From Podospora bellae-mahoneyi (taxonomy: Eukaryota > Ascomycota > Sordariomycetes > Sordariales > Podosporaceae): 64,000 nt of DNA. The notes below the pieces were generated by a model. It had not been told where the DNA came from. It did not search any database and was given only the letters and a program-made list of their open reading frames with translations. The stretch is taken from NCBI RefSeq assembly GCF_035222275.1, contig NW_026946359.1, positions 1,674,001 to 1,738,000 on the forward strand, given 5' to 3'. This document shows, piece by piece, positions 31,547 through 43,248 of the stretch (its first letter is position 1; every line of letters begins with the position of its first letter). The position numbers and the translations under genes are program-made.

Positions 31547-33313
31547 TGTTGACAAGCTCCCCATCATGATTGGTTTGTCGTTGCCAGTCCTCTTCAGCAC
31601 AACCCTTTATGAATCTCTCCATATCCTCCTCAACCCACAAGCCCAAGTCGCCATCAAACATGAGGTCATTCCCCTTGGCATCAACAACCGGAAACCCACC
31701 TCGCCACTGTAAAAGCATTGACCAACGTGATTCCAGACATCATTCCACTCCCTGACTCATGAATAATGAATCGCGGGCCGAATCTTGACAATGACCATAT
31801 CTCGTTTCTTGTTCCTGGGTCGGCACGTCGGTTGATCCCAATTGCAACTTCCACGAGCGCCACAAACGCCTCAAATCCTACCCCCCAGCAGCCGCAAGCC
31901 ACAGCGGAATGCATACCCGACCTGAGGGAAGGGATGGAGAAAGCTGTCAACCTTCAAGCCTTCAGTTCCATCCCCAATGGTCTTGTGACAAAAGAACCCG
32001 TACAGTTCAGATTCCAGCCCTGAACAATGACGTCCTCACCATCATTTTCAGCCTCCTTTTGTCGCATCAAAACCTAAATTTCAGCCCCCCCCAGCCCCAG
32101 CCCCAGCCGCACCCCTGATGACGTCACTCCCCTAAATAACCCCAAGGCCGAATTCGCCCAACCCACCACGCAGCGGCAAAAATAAAAAACAACCGCTCGT
32201 GACGCACCTAGGGTCCAACAGGCGCATGTCCCAGCTTCCCGGATCGAAATGGCACCACCCCATCTCCCAGGATGCCACCACTAATAACAAACCCATTGTC
32301 CCCTCATCAACGGAGCATTTAACAATCCGATCTCGCATCATGTGGCTCAACACCAAGCAAGGAACAAACATGTAACAAACAAACTGTTCATCTGATCAAT
32401 TCAGCAACAGGCAATGCCCTGCTCTACTTGCTTTTGCTTTTGCCTCTTTCTCCTCGTTGTTGTAGGCTACCTCCCTCCCATCTTTGCAAGTAGACATGGA
32501 CAACACCGCGGTGACAATAACGCCCAACGTAGGGAGTAATCATAGATCCTATCTACATAAGGCCCCTTATTCTGCACCAAACAACCAAAGTTCCAGAACC
32601 TCCTCCTTTCTCCATCAGAATAATAAACAGAAAGCAACAAAAAGAACCAAATGGGAAGTTTTCTTCTCCGGTGAAGTCAAGTAAGAGTAAAACACCAACA
32701 AAAAAATAAAAAAAAAATAAAAAGCAATCCTGTCAAAACAAAAGTGATTAAACGCCACGATCATGTAGTTTGTCCCAATGCCCGTCCCCCAAATAAAATC
32801 ACATACCACCCCTTTGATCCCAGTGCCAGTATACAGAGCGATTGTGTGGTTGTTTTTCGCTCGACTGTGCCAGAAAAAGCTTCATTCTCTCTATGCCCTC
32901 TCAAAGGCACACGAGCGTGCCGGTTGGGAGAAAAAAACCAAGGGATGTCATGTCTTCTCTCTTTTCTTTTCTTATCCCATGAGCCGCCAAACCAAGATGC
33001 GCGTCGTGGTATCGTTTAAAAATAAAAAGCAAGAAGCGCTAAACAAAGGTGCGCAGCAAACGCCGGTGTCCTGTAAGACCATTCCCAAATTATGATGTGT
33101 TTTTGAGCGGGGAGTCTCGTATCTCCCTGCGCCCGGTTTTGTTGGTGCTTTCGTCGAGGTGAGGTATTTGTTTGAGGTAATGGATAGTTTTGTCGGCGAA
33201 GCGGTGCACCATGCCCGTCTGTTGTCCGGTGGCAGTAGCGACTTCATCGGGCGTCCACAAAATGTTCGAATCCTCGATCCATCGTCCCGAAGCATTCCAA
33301 CATAAAACCTGAA
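31547..33313. other. Intergenic, low-complexity AT-rich in part
   Basis: Frames on both strands at 31524-32023 are protein-like in short pieces (for example AEEDWQRQTNHDGELVNSPR on the minus strand, which runs into the tRNA), but I could not join them into a gene. 32680-32720 is A-rich. 33020-33300 is the 3' region of the coiled-coil gene. No supported gene. Confidence 0.4.
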
Positions 33314-33828
33314 TTATTTCTTTGCGCGGCTGCTAGAGGCAGTGATTTTGCTCGTCGTCATAAGATCGCCGATGTATTTTTGCAGAAACTTGTTGTGGTT
33401 GTCGAGCTTGTCATGTTCCTCCTTGACGGCCTCTATTCGGTTGAACAACACAATGAGCGAATCCTGCAGCGCTTTTGCGTGCCTATACAGCTGTTAGTAA
33501 ATGCCTGGCGTGGTCTTTGGTTCTTGTCGCGATGCGCAGCCAGGACTGACCTCTGTAGCTCTTGTCTGGCTTCCTTTCCCAGATGCTCAATGTCCTCGCT
33601 CGTTCTTCTCGGGCTCATGCTCCTCACATCATCTGGCGCAAAGTCTGTTTCCATCGGCCCGACAGAAGCATCCCGAGAGACAATCATGGTGCCGCTGCTT
33701 TTTCGACTGGGGAGGCGAGGTCGTGTTGGAACAGTTCCATGAAGGACATCGATATGGTCGCGCGATGTGCCGGAGCCTGAATCCGACCAGTCTGGGCTCT
33801 GAGATTTCTGCGGGCTAAGGTCACCCAT
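33314..33828 (-). CDS. Short coiled-coil (SCOC family) protein
   Basis: Two exons, 33828-33551 and 33482-33314, encode 148 residues. The 68-nt intron has a GTCAGT donor and TATAG acceptor. A polar, Ser-rich N-terminus (MGDLSPQKSQSPDWSD, with SPRRTSEDIEHLGKEARQEL at its end) leads into a coiled coil RHAKALQDSLIVLFNRIEAV, KEEHDKLDNHNKFLQKYIGD and a basic end SSSRAKK. The helix NRIEAVKEEHDKLDNHNKFL matches the SCOC domain (PF10224), proteins of the Golgi linked to Arl GTPases and autophagy in animals. In fungi the role is unknown. The N-terminal Ser/Pro-rich part may be phosphorylated, by inference only. Confidence 0.8.
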
Positions 33829-36800
33829 GATAGAGGTGTATAATCGAACTGCGGTATCCGTAGACGAGTGGGTGCGAGATTTTCGTCGATGGGCTGTGGT
33901 TGAGCCGTAGGGGAGCGGTGTGTGGGAATGTCGGGCTAGTGTTGGATGGTCCGTCTTGGTAGAGCCGTGTATGTATGTAATGGAGGGAAAGAAGACTAAT
34001 AAGAAAAGCCAGCTCCTCCTTCAGGGTCACTTAAGCTACCTTGCTATTGCCACCATTCGCCAATCTGCGTGGCACAGGGCTGAAGTGTCGTTGTAGTGCT
34101 TGGAGTAAGCGGAGAGAGGGCCGGGAGGGCGTGGCAGAGTGAGAAAGTTGCAGCACAACTCTGTGTGGGAACTAGAGAATGGGGTGTTTGGTGTGAAAAA
34201 AGGGTAGCGCAGGGAGGTGGCAGCGAAACACTGTCGCGCTGGTGGGTCGAGGGCAGCCGTCGTGGGTTCAACTCGTGGTGGATGTCGTGGGTCCCCGCGG
34301 AGGCTTGTTGGGGTGGTCACTGGTGGGAGGGCAAAAAAAGGGGACCAACACAAGCCCACAGTTAAAGATGTGTCACGCCCCAAGAAGAGACGGCGGAAAG
34401 TTCCGGCAGAAAAGAAAGCCTCCGTTTACTGTTTGGAGCTTGTTTGCGAAGAACGGGTAAGCTGAGACGTTGGCGTGCTGGTCAGGAGATGAAAAGTTGA
34501 GCAAGCGTCCTGTTTTTCCCTCCCGCGATCAGCAAAGACGTGCCTTGCTGTGGTGGATTTTCTCGGCGTCCAAGGGCGGGCGAATTGGCTTCTGGCGCAA
34601 GACGGGGCGGGAGGGGTATCTAGCTCGCTGGCTCGGTTGTGGTCACAAGGAGCGGAGGGCCGGGGGCCTGTTTTGGGTTGCTTGCTGCGGAAAGCGAAAC
34701 GTCGATCGGAGGGAGTAGGTACAGAGAGACTGGCGATTAGCCGCGCGAGCGAGTGGTTGTCGCTTGTGAGTACGAGGCTTTTAAGGTCTTTCGATGTCAG
34801 GATAGGTAAGGTATCTGGATGTCTGGATATCTGTATAGTACACAGGAAGGCTCAACCGATGTCGATTTGGTCGTTCTCGTGGCACCTGTCTTGCCTCTGT
34901 CCCTTTCTTCCCCAGGCGCCACATGCGCGGGTCCATGGCCGATTCCTCCACCGAAAAAAGAGTTGGCGTTTCTGCCTCAGGCAGCGGTCCCCTGCTTTTC
35001 CTGCCATCGGTTTTTCCAGGGTTAGCACGATGTCGTCAGTCCACCACAGCGGATAGGCGCCTTGATTGGCTGCCTCATGCAGCCCACCACGGCCAAACCC
35101 CCAAGGTCCGACAGGGGTCAGCAGTTCATGATGAAATGGCTGCAGATTTTCATGGGAATCCCATTCCTCCTGTCTGCCCAACAAGCGAAATGCCATTTGT
35201 TCCCACCCACCTCGCTGCCAACCCCCTCATCCGGCACCTGTGGAAAGAGCTTCCTTTTTGCTTCGACACATCAGGTACATTATTACCCTGCAGATGTCAA
35301 TCCGAGCCCATCAAACTTTTCTTCCCTCCTCCTCTCTTTTTTTTTTCCGAGCTGTTTGCATTGCTTGTCCTCTTCCAGCTGCGTCATGGATTACACCATC
35401 GCATCCCGCTCTACTCTACATAGGTCCACGGTAGTGTCACCGGACCCCCAACCCACCATAATAATTCGACAGTGTTTCTCCCCAAGCTCTTCAACCACCA
35501 GAGTCATCCAAGGCAAGGCATTGCCAGTCAGCAACTACCTATACCTCTCCTAATGAGATGAACATAGAGAGGAGAGGAGAGGATAGGATAACAGGGAGTA
35601 CAGATGGCACAGCACTGTTGCGCTGTGACCACTCGATGGGCATGTTTGCCAAACCCTTGCAGTCGTCGTTCCCTGTTTTGGCGACTAAAATCCAACCGTC
35701 GACACCGTTGTGTCTCTCCCCCCCACCCACCGCTGACGAATCGACACCGTGGGAACCGGGATAAGACCCTGAAAGCCGCTTCGCACAGTGCTGGTGTACG
35801 CGAGGTGCTTCATGCGTCTGAACACCGCTGTCGGCACTGGGGAAGTTGGTGTCTCATACACAAGCACTGATTCTGCGAGCAGGAGGCGTCGACGAGGACT
35901 GCCACTACACTTCAGTCATCAAACATCGACATGTCGACATGCCCGATACTGTCCGTCACAGAAAGACTCCAAACCTTTGCATATTTAGCCTTTATTGGTT
36001 CCCACTCCCCCGTCTATCTTGGGTGCTTCCAAGAAGCTTGTCCACCACACCACCACGCAACGTGTAAAGCCAAGCTACACGGGCAACGTAACCGTGAAAA
36101 TAACCACGGCAACACGGTACCCGAGCGCGGAATTTGGTGTCAGGGGAATGCCAGATGGAAACCGATCAGCATCTCATCGAGCAAGACATTGGTGTATATC
36201 ATCGGTACGATGTACAGATATTCACCCCCAGACGTTGCACAGATGGGTTTCCCAGCCAGCCCTCAGCACGTCTCGCACTGTGTCCACGACCGTCGATCAT
36301 CCAGTCCAATGTCCGCAAACCAATCTCTCGCCAGAACACTTGACGCGGGATCAAAAAAAAACCTACAGACCACCCCTCGTTGGTTACACCGTGTCACCGA
36401 CTCAGCTGCTTTCCCCGCTACACAATTTACCTCGCCCCCGAACAGCCCGCCATAACGTCAGTCTAGCGGTGGACTCACCACACACGGCAAAGCTCCCCGT
36501 CCTATCACCTTCTCCATTCCGTTATGACCTGCTCCTGTGCTTCTCGTGAGACCACATGGCCAACACGCTGTGGGATTCTCACACGTCTTGAACTGTACAA
36601 GTGGCCGGTGACAGCACACGGTAAACACTCACCGACGCCACTTCCCTCACCTCGGCCCAGTTATCAAAACCTTTCAGGACACAGTAGGTTTGCTTCCTTG
36701 GGCACAATCGGCAATTCGGCACTCTGCCCATAGGTGCCAAGACCATTTCCTAGAAATTGGGCGCCCTGTTGCATATCTTGTCGTGATGGACTTTTCTCCG

Positions 36801-38087
36801 GCGGGATAATACCTCCGGTCTGGGAGTCTGGGCACACCGTCGTTGATGAGGGGAGGACTGCGATCCTCGGACAACCCATTACGGCATCCCTGATCTTGGC
36901 CCTTCGCACTATCACCAACCTCAGCGCAACACTAGACTTGAAGTGTTCAAGATGTATCTCTGCACAGCATGTCGTTTGGTATTGGGCGAGGCTAGATCGT
37001 GATAGGAACCCACGATCCACTCTAGTCTTGCTGTTGCCTGTATCAACTGATGCTGCTGCACCTGACATGCATAGTTTTTCCCACTAGCCGTCTACCTACA
37101 GGATCATGTTCTGCAGTGCTACATGCTGTGTCACTTTGCAAAGATCTTCAGGCTGTGAAGAGAGCTGAGAAATCAAAATAGGTTCATAGCCCCCAGTGGC
37201 TCAGTTAGGAACTATGTATTCTAGTACCCCTCCTTTTCATGAAGATGATATGGACTTCACGATCGAACAATCATACCAATGATCGGGTTTCGTAGTTGCT
37301 ATGAGGAAATCCAGCCGCAGGACTACCGAAGACGTCAGCAGGGCGCAGCGTAGGTACCGTTGGGGTAGGGTAAGCTGAGCGGGACATGCCGCCCCCCGGT
37401 TCTTTGATCGTAGTAGAAAGAACTATGGTGTAACAAGGTCTTTGTTGCTGGCTACATTGCACCTTTGTGCAATACAGATACATGGGATATTTGGTCAGTC
37501 TCAACCCTCGTCTTTTTGAGATATCAGGTTCTTGGTGATGTTTTTGGAAAATTTTGGGGCCATGATCTCCGGCCACGTCACGTGGTAGAAGCAAAATACG
37601 GGATATGATGGGTCAGGAAATTTGATAGTCAATATAGGAAGTATACGTTGGATGTGTTTTCTCCACTGTGATCTCTCTCGTTGTCGTGGCGGCTATTGAC
37701 TGGAAAGGCGGGTTGAACTACGTGGATGGTACCTTGCATGGGGAAAGTCCACACTGTTAATTCAAGCTTACGTATGTTCTGTGAAATCTCCGAGGGCTCC
37801 GATGTTGCAAGGTTTGGGAATGGAGATTAGGTCAATCCTATGATATGAAAAAGAGCACGTGGGCATGTGAAGGATGGGGATGGGGACTGATCGGCTGAGG
37901 CAAAAAAACGGTTGGTGGTGATCTGGTAGATCTGGAGATGAAACACGAGGTATAGATCTAATGGTGGAGACGAGTTGAGTTGTTGTTGATAAATGCCTTG
38001 ATATAGGTTCAAAAGACAGAGAAAAAAAAAGGAGGTGATTGTGGTGCAATCAGGCAAAAGACAAGTGAAGATGTGCTTGGACATGTA
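33829..38087. other. Large intergenic region (4.3 kb)
   Basis: No gene is supported here. The first kilobase upstream of the SCOC gene is G-rich on the + strand and contains its promoter. Between 35060 and 36550 several frames of 100-185 codons overlap on the + strand (for example 35062-35553 and 35995-36549), but they are Ser/Thr/Pro/His-rich without domain-like segments and none begins in a good context. 36730-37090 has a frame that is only shadow-like on either strand. A non-coding transcript is possible but not shown. Confidence 0.45.
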
Positions 38088-38209
38088 TGACTAGAGTGAG
38101 ATTCGAACTCACGCCCCTTACGAGACCACGGAACTCTGGAAGAGGAGTTGGGATTAAGGGTTTGAAAGAAACCTTAACGTGGCGCCTTAGACCGCTCGGC
38201 CATCTAGCC
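38088..38209 (-). tRNA. tRNA-Leu (AAG) with a 40-nt intron
   Basis: Minus-strand sequence forms acceptor GGCTAGA/TCTAGTC (one G-U pair), D arm GCC/GGC, anticodon stem CCACG/CGTGG with loop TTAAGG before the intron (anticodon AAG), a long variable arm typical of leucine tRNA, and T arm GTGAG-TTCGAAT-CTCAC. A 40-nt intron (38132-38171) follows position 37, the canonical site. Removing it gives an 82-nt tRNA. Confidence 0.9.
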
Positions 38210-38846
38210 TGATAATTATTGTGATGTTGGGATGGTTGAGAGGGTGAGCTTATGAGTGAGAAGTTTTTGTGGGTGTACACGAGTCAGTGGGTGCTGGTCT
38301 TGGCAGGGCTTCTTGGAGGTGGAGATGAGGGTGGGTTGCCGGGTTAACACAGACTCGGGATGGAAGAAGGGGGCTATATAAGGGGGACGCTTTGGACATG
38401 ACCAAGTTGCAGCATTATCCACTGCCAGCTAGCTAGCAAGCAATATAAGTATCACAGGCTCGTACTCTACCCCACTGACATGGTGGTTACTACCTAGGTA
38501 GTAAATAATACATTGCTGTTTACATGTTAGCCTTACTCAGTGCTTCGTCGTGTAAGCCGGCTGTCCTGAATGCGAGATCTTAATCAGGGAGGATGCCGAG
38601 ACGGAAGCGGGCTAAATTGTCTCGCATGTGGAGGCATGGGACAGTCAGGAAAAACCTGGGCCCCTTCTGATCTGGAATTCCTTCTGATCTGGAATTCTGG
38701 CTGCCGAGTTGTGAAACCCTGGATCTTGTATCATCTAGTAAGCACACCAGACCCACAAGTTGTTTTCTTCAATTCCTTGTCCCTGTTCCTTATTTTGGAA
38801 AGCGTTTAGGATTCACCTTCAAAAAAAATGATATACAAGGCCTCTG
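38210..38846. other. Intergenic
   Basis: The tRNA upstream side and the 3' side of the ceramidase gene. It contains a 17-bp tandem duplication at 38663-38696 and an acctaggtag motif that recurs elsewhere in the window. No gene. Confidence 0.4.
38663..38696. repeat. 17-bp tandem duplication
   Basis: The unit ccttctgatctggaatt occurs twice directly in tandem. It lies outside genes and has no visible function. A recent slippage or copying event is the simplest explanation. Confidence 0.9.
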
Positions 38847-39785
38847 CTATAACTCTTTCAACCTTTCACTCTCAGAATCCTTGCCCGCCACGCTAGCACC
38901 ATCTTTTAACTCCTCCTGGACCTCCCTCACAATATCCATAAACCAACTCGCACTGACAGCAGTCAACACATGCCACCACCCATGCAACTCCAACACCCAA
39001 GCCCAAGGTAACCCCATCTTTACCCTCAAGCTCCTCAGCTCCGTACAAAACTCCAAGTCAATATTCCAAAGCGCATATCCAATTAACAACAACCACAGCG
39101 TCCTCCTCCCCCTCTTCTTCCACCATACCCTCTTCGCTTCCGGAAACGGCGGGTTTCTCCAAAGAAACAAGTAGTGCCCTCGGATGGTGATCAAAACCAA
39201 CGCCAGCCCAAAAGCAGAAGCATGGTAAATGATCTTACCATTCGAGATGTAAAACGCCGAAAAGAGTGGAAACCCCACAGCCATCGACCAGTTGAGTATC
39301 CTGTCACGCTTCGTCCCAATGGTGAGAACACCTTGAAGCAAAGACCAGACAAGCCCTAACATGGCAAGCTCGTCGGCGAATTGCATTGACTGGCGGAGGG
39401 TAGCGTGAAAGGCAAAAGAGCCGATGCCGAGGACGAGGAGAGAGATGGACATGAAATCATATCTGGGGGAGAATAAGCCTTTGCTCCCAGGACCGTACAT
39501 GTACACAAGGGCGTAATAAACTATTGCCAGGTCAGCAACTTTCACTTATGAGAGGCAAGGTGGTGGCATACCATATGCCAAGTTTGTCAAAGTGCTGATA
39601 AACTCGGCGAAATATCTGCTGACGGCATAGTCCTCCTCACAAAAGCTAATTCGCACTCTTGTCAGCAATCATACTCACCCGATTCTCACAGCAACAAGAA
39701 CGGACTTTGCAGCACTAGTTGGTGGACTCCAAACACCCTCCAGCGCGTGCGGATCGCCAGCAAAATGGCGGTTGTGATGTCCCAT
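38847..39785 (-). CDS. Alkaline ceramidase (YDC1/YPC1 family)
   Basis: Three exons, 39785-39706, 39645-39572 and 39520-38847, encode 275 residues. The first intron (60 nt) uses a GTCCGT donor, chosen because it joins SAAN to FCEEDYAVSRY, the conserved N-terminal block. Later blocks are SFAFHATLRQSMQFADELAM, with the conserved His and Asp of the metal site, and ELHGWWHVLTA with the HxxxH pair; about six to seven hydrophobic helices lie between. Family members are ER/Golgi membrane enzymes that hydrolyse (dihydro/phyto)ceramide to a sphingoid base and fatty acid. All metal ligands seem present. The 3' end has a short charged tail, SESERLKEL. Confidence 0.87.
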
Positions 39786-40057
39786 CTCGGCTTTCTTTCG
39801 CCGTTCTACCTTGTGCTGCAGGCTTGACAAACTGACACAAACCGACGTGTCAAACAAGACGGGGCAGTCAACAAAAGTACCAACATCTCCTGCAAAGCCA
39901 CGTGACTCACTTACTATCTAGGTAGTCGGACTCTAAAGACTTTTTTTATCTCAGTTAAGAACGGTTAGCCTACAATTAGGCTTGTTATCGCTTAACCCTA
40001 CACTCGTTATTCTCTTAAATAATCATTTTACGCAATGCTTTTATTATTTAAATTTAA
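39786..40057. other. Intergenic, AT-rich end
   Basis: Ceramidase upstream region, turning AT-rich after 39930 with several tta/taa stretches up to the repeat-like element. This AT change marks a composition boundary. Confidence 0.4.
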
Positions 40058-40531
40058 AACCTGTGACGGCATACGGCAATGAGCATGATATAGGGTTAGG
40101 GGTGCAGGGAGCAAAGGGAGCAGGAGAGGGCTGCGGCCAATGGGAGAGCAGGAGGTAGCACAGGCTATGTGGGGCACGGTGTCACGGTTTTGGAAGACAG
40201 TGGGGCCACAAAGAACCAATCAGGACTGGACCGGGCGATCGAGCGAGGCTCACGGTCCAGGTGGACAGGACGGACCAATGAGATGGGGACCGGGGACCGC
40301 GGCGGGGCTCACGGTCCACAGTCCCTAGGTCTATATATACGGAGGAACTGGCTGGTGTAGATAGACAGTTCCGCAGTATGCAATTCGAGTTACAGTTGTT
40401 GGTATCTAGACTACTGTGATTGAGACAAGCCATTGTTGTACACTGTTTAGCTGTACCGAACCAGGATCGTTCAGAAGTGTCTTCAACCAGTATCCCTTTC
40501 AGAGGTTCTGGACAGGGTTTCGTCACAGGTT
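40058..40531. mobile_element. Solo-LTR-like element with short inverted ends
   Basis: The segment begins AACCTGTGACG and ends CGTCACAGGTT, a perfect 11-bp inverted repeat. Inside TG...CA (40062-40527, 466 bp) the layout resembles a retrotransposon LTR: a TATA-like ctatatata at 40331-40339, followed by a CA/GT-rich downstream part. It has no coding region, so it would be a solo LTR or a non-autonomous element. I see no obvious 4-6 bp target duplication, which leaves a non-LTR terminal-inverted-repeat element open. It may be an old copy; age cannot be judged from one copy. The flank on the right is also AT-rich. Confidence 0.45.
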
Positions 40532-40833
40532 ATTAGTATACGTAAAGAAAAAATGGAAATTGTAATTAGTTTTAGTTACGGTAAATATAGCCGAACGGTC
40601 GTTAGACCCATTTCAGCTCAGAGTAATATTTACTGGGCTTACCTTTACATGCCTTATAAGACTAATACGGGCTGAGCTAAAATTCTTATCAGGTGTGACT
40701 ATATAGGCACGCAAAAGAATTACGGTGCATTTGTAGCAGTCAACAAAATCTATCCAATCAAAACCACTATTCAAACGCTCAACCCTCAAATCGACCAGCC
40801 TTAAATTCAGCCCACCAACCTCCCTTCCTCCAG
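40532..40833. other. AT-rich spacer
   Basis: About 300 bp right of the LTR-like element, AT-rich with many short stops in all frames. Nothing supported; it may be part of older repeat sequence. Confidence 0.35.
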
Positions 40834-43064
40834 TCACACCTCAAGACTTGCTGTGATCATCTGCAGAGTCCTTAGACCTATATCGACATAAATAGCCCCC
40901 AATAACTCCCGGGAATACTCCTCCCGATAGCCTGCAGGACGAATAGCAGCCGCGTCATTGCCCCCAGCTCCTCGTGCCATAGCCGCGCAACGCTCAAACT
41001 GCATGTCGTGTTCCGGAGGGGAAGTGGTCGTTTCGTCCGAAGCGTCCGCTGAGGAGCTAGCAACATCTGCTCGTCCGACCAACATGTACATTTTGATCTG
41101 GCGCAATGTTGGAAGTGGCTAGCGGCCTCATCACTATAGCAGCGCTGCAGTTCCAGAACCGGACGACGATATCCCCTTCTTTGGCTGCTGGTGGCACAAG
41201 TCCGATGAAGTATCCTGTTCCAAGACTAATCCGGGCATCCCCGTCGACGTGCCGGCCTTCTTCGTCTGATGCGATGTAGAAGGATTCTTGCTCTGAAGAG
41301 ATGGAGTGGCTTAGGTCGCTGTTTGATCTTGCTGTTCCATCCATAGGTGCACCGTGTTTGTCTTCCTCGGGTCTCCTGTCGACAAGTATACGAGAGCCAA
41401 TGGCGAATGGGTCGGGGATATTTCGAATGCGGCCTAGATCTTGCCCCTCGTACTCAAAGATTCTTGTCATGTACTCCTCGTCGAGTTGCCTAAGCGTCGA
41501 TAATTGCTCGCTGTCGTAGAATTTGTCCCAGCAGGAAGTTCAGTCTTGTTGCGCGCGGTGTGATCCCACCAAATCGCCATAGCCAGGACCAATTCGGAGA
41601 ATTTCGCCAGCGATATGTCCCACAACTCCGATAGCCTCAGGATCCGGCTGTGGCCGTTCTGTAGAACAAAGCTCCTCGTCAAGCTTCTGACCAAGCGCCC
41701 GTTGAATAATACCAGCCGTCCTCACAATCGTGATCCGTCTTTCCTCATCCTTCAGATACCCAACCCCTGTCTTTCCACCAATGGTCTTCGTATGATGAAA
41801 CACAAACCCAACTACACTCCTCCAAAGATCATAAACCGGTTGTAATCGACCCTCAACGAACCCACTGTGCCCCTCCCTCGCGGCGAGACAGCCCTCCCCG
41901 GCGTTTGCGTAATATTCAACCGACCCAGCCTCTGCTCCAACCCACCCCCCGAACTAGTAGCCACATCATTCGCACACCCCAACAGCCCATAAACCCTATC
42001 CTCCAACTCACTACACTCATTCCCCGCGAACCTCTCCACCAGGCTCTCCAGTGCCATCATGCTGGTATGCCTCTTCTCTCTTGTTTCCAGTAGCCTCCGC
42101 ATAGGAGCCATGATGGTAGCCACAAGCTGAGACTCTGTGTGTTGTGGGGGCGGGGGTCTCTGAAGCTGCCCTCCCATACCGCCACCAGTATTTACCATTC
42201 CCAACCTGCACCCACCCCTGAAACTCCTCGTAAGCCCATATATCTGACCCGTACACAACCAGCAGCGACCTCGGCAGGCACACCTCTTGCACCACCCAGA
42301 GTCTAGTCCAGTACGTGCTTTTCGCCAGACGCATCAGGGTGGCTTGTGGGGGCTTTGGGGAGTACCAAATCTTGATCCTGGGGGGCTGCACAGTAGGATG
42401 GGGAACCAGGCCCGCGGCGAGGTGCTGAGTCGGGCCGGCTTTCCACTCTAGGAACATTGATCGATATACCGCCGGTCCGCCGGACGAAGAGAAGGGGGCA
42501 GGTTGATTGACCGTGTGGTTCTTTGTGCCTAGCCAGACGACCGCATAACCTGCTCGAGTGTAGATGAAGGACATGAGGGAGACCTGTCTGTTTCGCTCGG
42601 CAGTGTCAGATTGGTTGATGCATATTGCGTCTGCCCAGATCTTGATCGGGTGGCTGGAGGAGCGGAGGTGTAGCAGGGCGTCTTTCTCGGTTTCGATGGG
42701 TGGGTATGGGAATGATGCATTCTTGGTGGACATGACTGGGAGATGTTGGAGAGAAAGGATGAAAGTAATTAGAGCCCCGAACCTCTGGATTCGAAGAGGA
42801 ACAACCTGTAGAGTTCTGGTATCTGGAACCCCAAAACAAAATGGTATAAGATTTGTAAATGCACAATGACGGCGGGCGGAGCGGAGGAGGGGAACTTACG
42901 GTGCCTTGGACCCGGAGCGGGATGCCGGTGGTAGCAGGCTCCAGCACCACCAGGCGACTGGAGGGAGAGTGTGTGCCTAATGTAAGGACCTTATTGGGGT
43001 TGCATGGATGCCTCTCTAAATGCCACATGCAGGGTGTTAAATTGTGGCTAGAAAGTAGCAACAA
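40834..43064 (-). pseudogene. Second fossil HET-domain gene
   Basis: Minus-strand peptide in order: a leader (HSPSSRLVVLEPATTGI), an FWGSRYQNST block (YxWGS motif), IQRFGALITFILSLQHL, then IKIWADAICINQSDTAERNR, YWTRLWVVQEVCLPRSLLVV, ECSELEDRVYGLLGCAND (the EDRVYALLG-like motif), and a C-terminal region RISLGTGYFIGLVPPAAKEG, YMLVGRADVASSS to the stop at 40834. These are the classical HET-family blocks. The peptide lies in several frames and looks broken with about five breaks. It is in the same orientation as the first HET fossil 10 kb away but is a different copy (the motifs differ), so not a recent tandem duplicate. Confidence 0.72.
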
Positions 43065-43248
43065 TATCTGCAGCTAAAAATGGGCGGCGTTCATGGCACA
43101 TCTCGATGTACCTAGGCATGCCACACAGATCAATACTGGCTCAAGGAAGCAGGATGTTGATGAACTGCATTTCTATGTCTATCTATATGAACGGTTGTAT
43201 TACAGCATTGAATCACCCTCCGTCGACATCGCACTCCAGATTGTCGCT
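43065..43248. other. Short spacer between HET and P450 fossils
   Basis: No feature is seen; the neighbouring decayed genes almost abut. Confidence 0.3.

Noticed and set aside
31524-31950. Protein-like minus-strand frame running into tRNA-Lys
   Set aside because: It includes tRNA sequence and cannot be joined to an exon with splice sites.
35062-36549. Overlapping + strand frames of 160-185 codons
   Set aside because: Ser/Pro/His-rich, several overlapping frames with equal length, no good start context.
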